NCBI RefSeq assembly: GCF_014645735.1
Contig: NZ_BMMH01000011.1
Location: 170,922-234,921, forward strand
Length of the DNA stretch: 64,000 nt
Reading direction: 5' to 3'
DNA from: Nocardia jinanensis
Lineage (GTDB): Bacteria > Actinomycetota > Actinomycetes > Mycobacteriales > Mycobacteriaceae
A program made the position numbers and the translations under genes. Below are positions 59,495 to 64,000 of this stretch, piece after piece. The notes under the pieces were generated by a model. It was not told the origin of the DNA. It saw nothing but the letters and a program-made list of their open reading frames with translations, and did no database searches. How positions within the stretch are numbered: the stretch's first letter is position 1; each line of letters opens with the position of its first letter.

Positions 59495-60204
59495 CCGAGA
59501 AGTACACCACTGCCAAACCACTGTTCGCCACCGTCGGCGCCACGGACGCGGTCTACACCGCGGTTGTGGACGCGGTGAGCCAGGTGCGTGAGCGTGCGAC
59601 CGACGTCAACGGCCGGGTCGACGATGCTCGTGAGCGGTTCGCCGGCCTGCCGGCCGATGTGCAGACCCAGTTCGAGCAGATCCGCGCGCGGTTGTCCGAG
59701 CTGCCCTCCGAACTGCCGGAGGATCTGGCCGAACTGCGGGAGAAGTTCACCACCGAGGAGCTGCGCAAGCTCGCCGAGCAGTACTACCGCCAGGCGCTCG
59801 ACATCTACGCCGACCTCGCGGTCCGCGGCGAGGAGACCGTCGAGCGGTTGCGCGCCAACCATCTGGTCGAAGAGCAGGTCGGCCGGGTGGAGACCCTGTA
59901 CAAGGACGCCAGCAGCCGGGCCGAGGATGTTCTCGGCCGGGTCAACGGGCTGATCGGCCGGAGCAAGACCGAATCCGCTCCGGCCGCTGAGTCGGCCGCC
60001 CCCGCCGCCCCCGCCGCGCCGGAGGTGCTCGATGCCGAAGTGATCGAGGTCGCCCCCGAGGTTGCTCCGGAACCCGCGCCCGCGCCTGTCCCGTCGGCCG
60101 AGGCGGCGCCCGCCGCCAAGAAGCCCCCGGTCGCCAAGAAGGCTGCCCCGGTCGCCAAGAAGACTGCCCCGGCAGCCAAGAAGGCCACGCCGAAGAAGGT
60201 CTGA
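59491..60204 (+). CDS. hbhA: Heparin-binding hemagglutinin-like protein
   Basis: The 237-residue protein has a short hydrophobic-leaning start (PLFATVGATDAVYTAVVDAV). A long coiled coil covers about 25-155, and the C-terminus is rich in Ala, Pro and Lys (AAKKPPVAKKAAPVAKK and AAKKATPKK). In mycobacteria this lysine-rich tail binds heparan sulfate and is methylated, and the protein is surface-exposed and linked to lipid inclusions. The present tail also has an acidic proline segment (about 165-210) before the lysines. It is coupled to the XRE gene. A strong terminator follows. Confidence 0.88.
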   Translation: MTEKYTTAKPLFATVGATDAVYTAVVDAVSQVRERATDVNGRVDDARERFAGLPADVQTQFEQIRARLSELPSELPEDLAELREKFTTEELRKLAEQYYRQALDIYADLAVRGEETVERLRANHLVEEQVGRVETLYKDASSRAEDVLGRVNGLIGRSKTESAPAAESAAPAAPAAPEVLDAEVIEVAPEVAPEPAPAPVPSAEAAPAAKKPPVAKKAAPVAKKTAPAAKKATPKKV

Positions 60205-60221
60205 CCTGACGATTCAGGCGA

Positions 60222-60256
60222 AGCGCCCCCGTGCACGTGCAGTGCGCGGGGGCGCT
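60222..60256 (+). terminator. Terminator after hbhA
   Basis: AGCGCCCCCGTGCAC, loop GTGCA, GTGCGCGGGGGCGCT forms a 15-bp stem with one G-T pair, followed by GCTCTTATC. It is 17 bases after the stop. Confidence 0.85.
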
Positions 60257-60273
60257 GCTCTTATCATGGTGGG

Positions 60274-60570
60274 GTGGAACAGGTGTATGGCTTGACCGGG
60301 TGGATCATGGCCGCGCTGTGGCTGCTGGCGGCGAGCGCGACCATTTTCGCGCTGGTGCACGCCGTGCGCCAGCGTTCCGACGCGTTCACCGCGGTCGACA
60401 AACTGACCAAACCCATATGGCTGGGCATCCTGGGGGTGGCGATTCTGCTGCTGTTGGTGAATTTCCTCAACCTGGGTCTGCTGGCGTTCATCGCGATCAT
60501 CGCGACCGGTATCTATCTGGCCGATGTGCGGCCGAAAGTGGATGAGGTTCAGCGCGGTCCACGCTGGTAA
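60274..60570 (+). CDS. DUF2516 membrane protein (Rv0476-like)
   Basis: The 98-residue protein has transmembrane segments at about 8-28, 49-67 and 70-83, and the loop HAVRQRSDAFTAVDKLTKPIWL between the first two, characteristic of DUF2516. The C-terminus VRPKVDEVQRGPRW is polar. Function unknown. GTG 60274 starts 17 bp after the hbhA terminator. It holds the same position as Rv0476 after hbhA. Confidence 0.88.
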   Translation: MEQVYGLTGWIMAALWLLAASATIFALVHAVRQRSDAFTAVDKLTKPIWLGILGVAILLLLVNFLNLGLLAFIAIIATGIYLADVRPKVDEVQRGPRW

Positions 60571-60865
60571 TCGCGCTTATCGGCATCGTCGGCGGCGCTG
60601 CGGGCCGGGGCCCTGACCCCGGTTCTCCACTTCGTCGCTCGGTTGCCGCCCTCCGTTCGCCCGAGGACTGGGCGGGCCGGACCGTGATGCGAGCGCCGGG
60701 TGAGCGCCGGTTCTGCCCCCGCTCGTCCGGTATGTGACCTATCTGAAAAACAGGCCGATACGGCCGCTCGGGACGGTGAGATCGTCTCGACTGTGGTGTG
60801 TGCGCTGGCGGGCCCCGACTCCACGCGTTACTGTGTCAATCGGTAACACAAAGGAGTGTGTGTTG

Positions 60866-61909
60866 ATGCGTGCGACCATGCCGAAGGCACTGAGCGCCCT
60901 AGCCGAACAGGTCGAGGGGCTGTTCGAGGTGCACCGTGCGGGGCTGCGCACCCGTGGCGGCTACCGTAATCCGGCTTTGAATCCGCCGAGTGCCGAACAT
61001 CAAGTGATCGATGTGCGCGCCGATGACGGGGCTCGCCTGCGGGTCCACGCCTATGGGCCGGAAGACGCTCAGCCGGTAGTACTGATCCACGGCTGGACCT
61101 GCTGTCTCGAATACTGGAACCCGCAGATCAACGCCTTCGCCGAGCAGTACCGGGTCATCGCCTTCGACCTGCGCGGCCACGGTGAGAGCGAATTCGGCGA
61201 ACCCGATCAGCTCGATTGTCACCTGCTCGCCGACGATCTCTGCGCGGTACTGGACGCGGTGCTGCGGCCCGGACAGCGAGCGGTGCTGGTCGGGCACAGT
61301 CTCGGCGCGATGACCGTCCAGGCCTGGGCCGGAAAATATCCGCAGCGGGTGACCGACCAGGTCGCGGCCGCACTGCTGGCCAACACCGGACCGCATTCGC
61401 TGGTCGCCGAGACCACGGTGGTGCCGTTCTTCAACCGGCCACTGCCGCTGCTCAACCGGATGATTCCGCTGCCGGCCTGGCTCGGCCGCAACGGGCTGAG
61501 CGCCCGGATCGTCTTCCCTCCGGTGGCCGCGGTGCGGTGGATCTTCGCCCGCCAGATCATGAGCCTGGCCGCCGACCCGGAATCGATCGAGTTCGGGATG
61601 AACATCGTGCGCTCCTGCCGGTCCCGGATCCGCTCGGAATTCGGGTTGCTGCTGGCGCAGATGGACCTCGGGGACGCGGCTCGTCACCTGGTGGTGCCGA
61701 CCACGGTGGTGGCGGGAACGGCCGACGATATGACACCGGCGGTGCATGCCGAGCAGATCGCGTCCTGGCTCCGGGAGTCCGGGAATCTCGTGCAGTTCGT
61801 CCTGCTTCCCACCGGTCACCTGGGCAATCTGGAGGAGATCGACGGGTTCAACGAGATCCTCGAACAGGTGCTCACCTCGGTGCGGAAACCGGCCGAAGCG
61901 ACCGGCTGA
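60866..61909 (+). CDS. Alpha/beta hydrolase, membrane-lipid type
   Basis: The 347-residue protein has the hydrolase core VVLIHGWTCCLEYWNPQI, FDLRGHGESEF, nucleophile GHSLGAMTVQAW, acid in GTADDMTPAVHAEQI and histidine in TGHLGNLEE. It belongs to the haloperoxidase/epoxide-hydrolase-like group. ATG 60866 is nine bases after AAGGAG; TTG 60863 is possible. A GTTAC-N11-GTAAC direct element lies just upstream (about 60828-60848). It is convergent with purU, stop codons six bases apart. Confidence 0.85.
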   Translation: MRATMPKALSALAEQVEGLFEVHRAGLRTRGGYRNPALNPPSAEHQVIDVRADDGARLRVHAYGPEDAQPVVLIHGWTCCLEYWNPQINAFAEQYRVIAFDLRGHGESEFGEPDQLDCHLLADDLCAVLDAVLRPGQRAVLVGHSLGAMTVQAWAGKYPQRVTDQVAAALLANTGPHSLVAETTVVPFFNRPLPLLNRMIPLPAWLGRNGLSARIVFPPVAAVRWIFARQIMSLAADPESIEFGMNIVRSCRSRIRSEFGLLLAQMDLGDAARHLVVPTTVVAGTADDMTPAVHAEQIASWLRESGNLVQFVLLPTGHLGNLEEIDGFNEILEQVLTSVRKPAEATG

Positions 61910-61915
61910 CCCGCG

Positions 61916-62806
61916 TCAGGAGAACACGACGGTGCGCCGCCCGTGCACCAGTACCCGGCTCTCCAGGTGCCAGCGCAGGCCGCGGGCCAGTACCACTCGC
62001 TCGATATCGCGGCCTTCGCGGACCATATCGGTCACGCTGTCGGCGTGGTCGACGCGGATCACGTCTTGTTCGATGATCGGTCCCGCGTCCAGTTCGGCGG
62101 TTACGTAGTGGCAGGTCGCGCCGATGAGTTTGACGCCGCGCACAAATGCCTGGTGATAGGGGCGGGCACCTACGAACGAGGGCAGGAAACTGTGGTGGAT
62201 ATTGATGGCCCGCCCGGCCCAGTGCTCGCACAGATGCTCGGGTAGCACCTGCATGAATCGGGCCAGCACCACCGCGTCGGGGGAATGCGAGTCCACCAGT
62301 TCCCGAACCTGTTCGAAGGCCGGGCCGCGTTCGGCCGGGTTCTTCGGGAACGGCACGTGGTGGAAGGGGATGCCGTGCGCCTCGGTGATCGCCGCCAGAT
62401 CGAGATGGTTGCCGATAACAGCTTCTATGGTGGCGGGAAGCTCACCGGAGGTCGCGCGGCCGAGTAGATCGTGCAGGCAGTGCCCCTCTCTGCTCACCAA
62501 GACCACCGCGCGGCGCCGCACTCCCGAATCGTGCACCTGCCATTCGGTTTCCGGGCCGAGTTCGGCGGCGACCCGCTCGAACCGGCTGCGCAGCTCCTCC
62601 ACGCCGAACGGCACGGTGGAGGCCTTGATGGACTGCCTGGTGAAGAACCAGCCGGTCTCGAGGTCGGAGTGGTAGCCGGCCTCCAGGATGGAGCCACCGA
62701 ATTCGGCGATGAACGAGGTGATGGTGGCGATGATGCCCGGGCGGTCGAGACAGCCCAGAGTGAGCACGTAGCGTCGGCCGTCGGGAACGGTGGCTGCGGA
62801 AACCAT
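61916..62806 (-). CDS. purU: Formyltetrahydrofolate deformylase
   Basis: The 296-residue enzyme releases formate from 10-formyl-THF, balancing one-carbon pools. An N-terminal ACT domain (YVLTLGCLDRPGIIATITSFI, residues 12-32) is followed by a formyltransferase-type catalytic domain with IPFHHVPFPK, INIHHSFLPSF and AELDAGPIIEQDV. The Asn-His-Asp catalytic set is present. It is a single gene, convergent with the hydrolase. Confidence 0.94.
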   Translation of the reverse strand: MVSAATVPDGRRYVLTLGCLDRPGIIATITSFIAEFGGSILEAGYHSDLETGWFFTRQSIKASTVPFGVEELRSRFERVAAELGPETEWQVHDSGVRRRAVVLVSREGHCLHDLLGRATSGELPATIEAVIGNHLDLAAITEAHGIPFHHVPFPKNPAERGPAFEQVRELVDSHSPDAVVLARFMQVLPEHLCEHWAGRAINIHHSFLPSFVGARPYHQAFVRGVKLIGATCHYVTAELDAGPIIEQDVIRVDHADSVTDMVREGRDIERVVLARGLRWHLESRVLVHGRRTVVFS

Positions 62807-62908
62807 GACGTCATCCTGACAGGACGACCGCCGGCCGGTCGCCGCGACTCCGCGGTTCCGGTCGACCGGGTGTGCCGGGGCCGCGTCGCGGGGGACGCGG
62901 CGGTCCGG

Positions 62909-63457
62909 TCACAGATCGTAGAACGGGGCGGCGTACCGGAATTCGCCGACTATCTGGGAGTCGTAGGCACTGAGCGGCCGGATCTGGAAATGGCTCGCCC
63001 ATTCGGGCCGGTCGGGAATTATGCCCAGACGCGCACCCGGCTGGAAACCGAACCGGGGGTAGTAGTCGAGGCTGCCGAGCAGGCCGACGAGCGGTTCGTC
63101 CAGGGCGTCGGCGGCGCCGAGTACGGCGTGCATGAGTGCCGACCCCGCTCCCCGGCGCTGCTGTTCGGGCAGTATCCCGATGGGCCCGAGTGCCAGCACC
63201 GGGAACGGGCCCACGGTGGCCCGGGTGACGCATACGTGCCCGACAACGGTCTCGCGGTCCACCGCGACCATGGACAGGGTGGGCATCCATCCGGGATCGG
63301 TACGCAGCCGAGCCAGCAGCGCGACCTCCGGCGGCGCCTCTGCCGGAGCGGTGCCGGCCGCAGGGCCGTCCGGCGCGTAGTGCGGGGCGAAGGCGCTACG
63401 GTGCACGGCTGCGACAGCGTCGCTGTCGACGGCTCGTTCGCGGCGGATCAGCAACAT
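62909..63457 (-). CDS. GNAT-family N-acetyltransferase
   Basis: The 182-residue protein has the acetyl-CoA loop region LGPIGILPEQQRRGAGSALMHAVL (about 92-115) and the YhbS-like tail GSLDYYPRFGFQPGARLGI. The substrate is unknown; close relatives acetylate small amines or ribosomal targets. ATG 63457 begins MLLIRRERAVDSDAVAAV, a standard GNAT start; the frame is open further upstream without family similarity. It is divergent from deoC, 89 bp apart. Confidence 0.88.
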   Translation of the reverse strand: MLLIRRERAVDSDAVAAVHRSAFAPHYAPDGPAAGTAPAEAPPEVALLARLRTDPGWMPTLSMVAVDRETVVGHVCVTRATVGPFPVLALGPIGILPEQQRRGAGSALMHAVLGAADALDEPLVGLLGSLDYYPRFGFQPGARLGIIPDRPEWASHFQIRPLSAYDSQIVGEFRYAAPFYDL

Positions 63458-63546
63458 CGTCCTCTCGTCGGAAGGCGATACGAGTGTGCGGGAGGAGTTC
63501 GAGGCGCGCAACGGAATTCGCCGCGCGTGTGCCAGACTCTCGTCCC

Positions 63547-64000
63547 ATGGCCGATTCCATATCGCTGACCAGGTCCGAGGTGGCCGCAATGATCGACCAC
63601 ACGCTGCTCGCCCCGGAGGCGACGAGCGCGGATGTTACCGCCGCCGTGGCCGAGGCCCGGGAACTCGGTGTGTACGCGGTATGCGTTTCGCCGGCCGCGC
63701 TGCCGGTACGGGCTCCGGGCCTGGTGGTGGCGACCGTCGCGGGATTCCCCTCCGGAAAACATCATTCGCTGGTCAAGGGGGCCGAGGCCCGCCTCGCCGT
63801 GGAGCAGGGCGCGGCCGAAGTGGATATGGTGATCGATATCGGCGCGGCGGTCGCGGGCGATTTCGCGGCGGTTCTCGCCGATATCATCGTGGTACGCGAG
63901 GCGATCTCGGAGCGCGCGGTGCTGAAAGTGATCATCGAATCCGCCGCGCTGACCGACGAGGCGATCGTCGAGGTGTGCCGGACGGCCGAGCGCGCGGGCG
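63547..64000 (+). CDS. deoC: Deoxyribose-phosphate aldolase, truncated by window edge
   Basis: Only the first 151 codons are visible, with no stop. The class I aldolase splits 2-deoxyribose-5-phosphate into glyceraldehyde-3-phosphate and acetaldehyde. Visible features are MIDHTLLAPEAT at the N-terminus, VCVSPAA, VATVAGFPSGKHHSLVK and AAEVDMVIDIGA (the catalytic Asp). Then KVIIESAALTDE closes the visible part. The Schiff-base lysine lies beyond the window. M. tuberculosis deoC (Rv0478) likewise follows the hbhA region. Confidence 0.95.
   Translation, partial: MADSISLTRSEVAAMIDHTLLAPEATSADVTAAVAEARELGVYAVCVSPAALPVRAPGLVVATVAGFPSGKHHSLVKGAEARLAVEQGAAEVDMVIDIGAAVAGDFAAVLADIIVVREAISERAVLKVIIESAALTDEAIVEVCRTAERAG

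Overview
The window is about 64 kb of high-GC actinobacterial chromosome. It most likely comes from Nocardia or a close mycolic-acid-containing relative. The evidence is strongly G/C-biased third codon positions, many GTG and TTG starts, and a gene order that I recall matching scattered members of the Mycobacterium tuberculosis Rv0436c-Rv0478 interval: psd/pssA, groEL2, lpdC, an Rv0464c-like gene, ramB, icl1/aceA, fadB2, an Rv0472c-like TetR gene, a DUF445 gene (Rv0473), an XRE gene (Rv0474), hbhA, a DUF2516 gene (Rv0476) and deoC. A pit-DUF3349 operon like Rv0543c-Rv0545c is also present. The genus is an inference, not a search result.

Layout. 1-5.7 kb: a SRPBCC protein and a FabH-like ketoacyl synthase in convergent orientation, a GlsB-type membrane protein, the phosphatidylethanolamine pair psd-pssA, and a ClpC2-like protein whose promoter sits inside two palindromes. 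5.7-10.3 kb: groEL with two CIRCE operators, a hydrolase remnant and a VWA surface protein. 10.3-14.7 kb: an AT-richer insert with a 37-residue peptide gene followed by two JmjC/cupin-type oxygenases and an MFS exporter, which looks like a small RiPP (ribosomally made, modified peptide) locus. 14.8-35 kb: mostly accessory functions (hydrolases, TetR/ArsR/MarR/XRE regulators with visible operators, a ZIP-like transporter, lpd, a polysaccharide deacetylase, patatin, a FadE5-like dehydrogenase, MFS, phosphate transporter). 35-46 kb: central carbon functions (RamB-like regulator, sugar kinase, XdhC, isocitrate lyase, 3-hydroxybutyryl-CoA dehydrogenase, a MetE-like protein lacking zinc ligands, alcohol dehydrogenase). 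46-56 kb: a DnaA-box-rich spacer, HtrA-like protease, VKOR/DsbA oxidative folding pair, PPK2, an EspG-type (ESX) trio, methyltransferase/reductase pair, ABC1 kinase. 57-64 kb: DUF445, XRE-HbhA, DUF2516, hydrolase, purU, GNAT, and deoC running off the edge.

Functional links. RamB, aceA and fadB2 fit acetate/fatty-acid carbon use, with candidate RamB sites before aceA. psd-pssA make phosphatidylethanolamine. VKOR reoxidises DsbA for disulfide formation outside the membrane. The peptide-oxygenase-exporter genes overlap and look co-expressed.

Interspersed repeats are a second layer. One hairpin family (A, five copies) lies just upstream of four plus-strand genes and shows a compensatory arm change. 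A second (B, four copies) lies in intergenic spacers, twice just after a gene. A 36-bp unit sits directly after stop codons in three places, once as a five-copy array.
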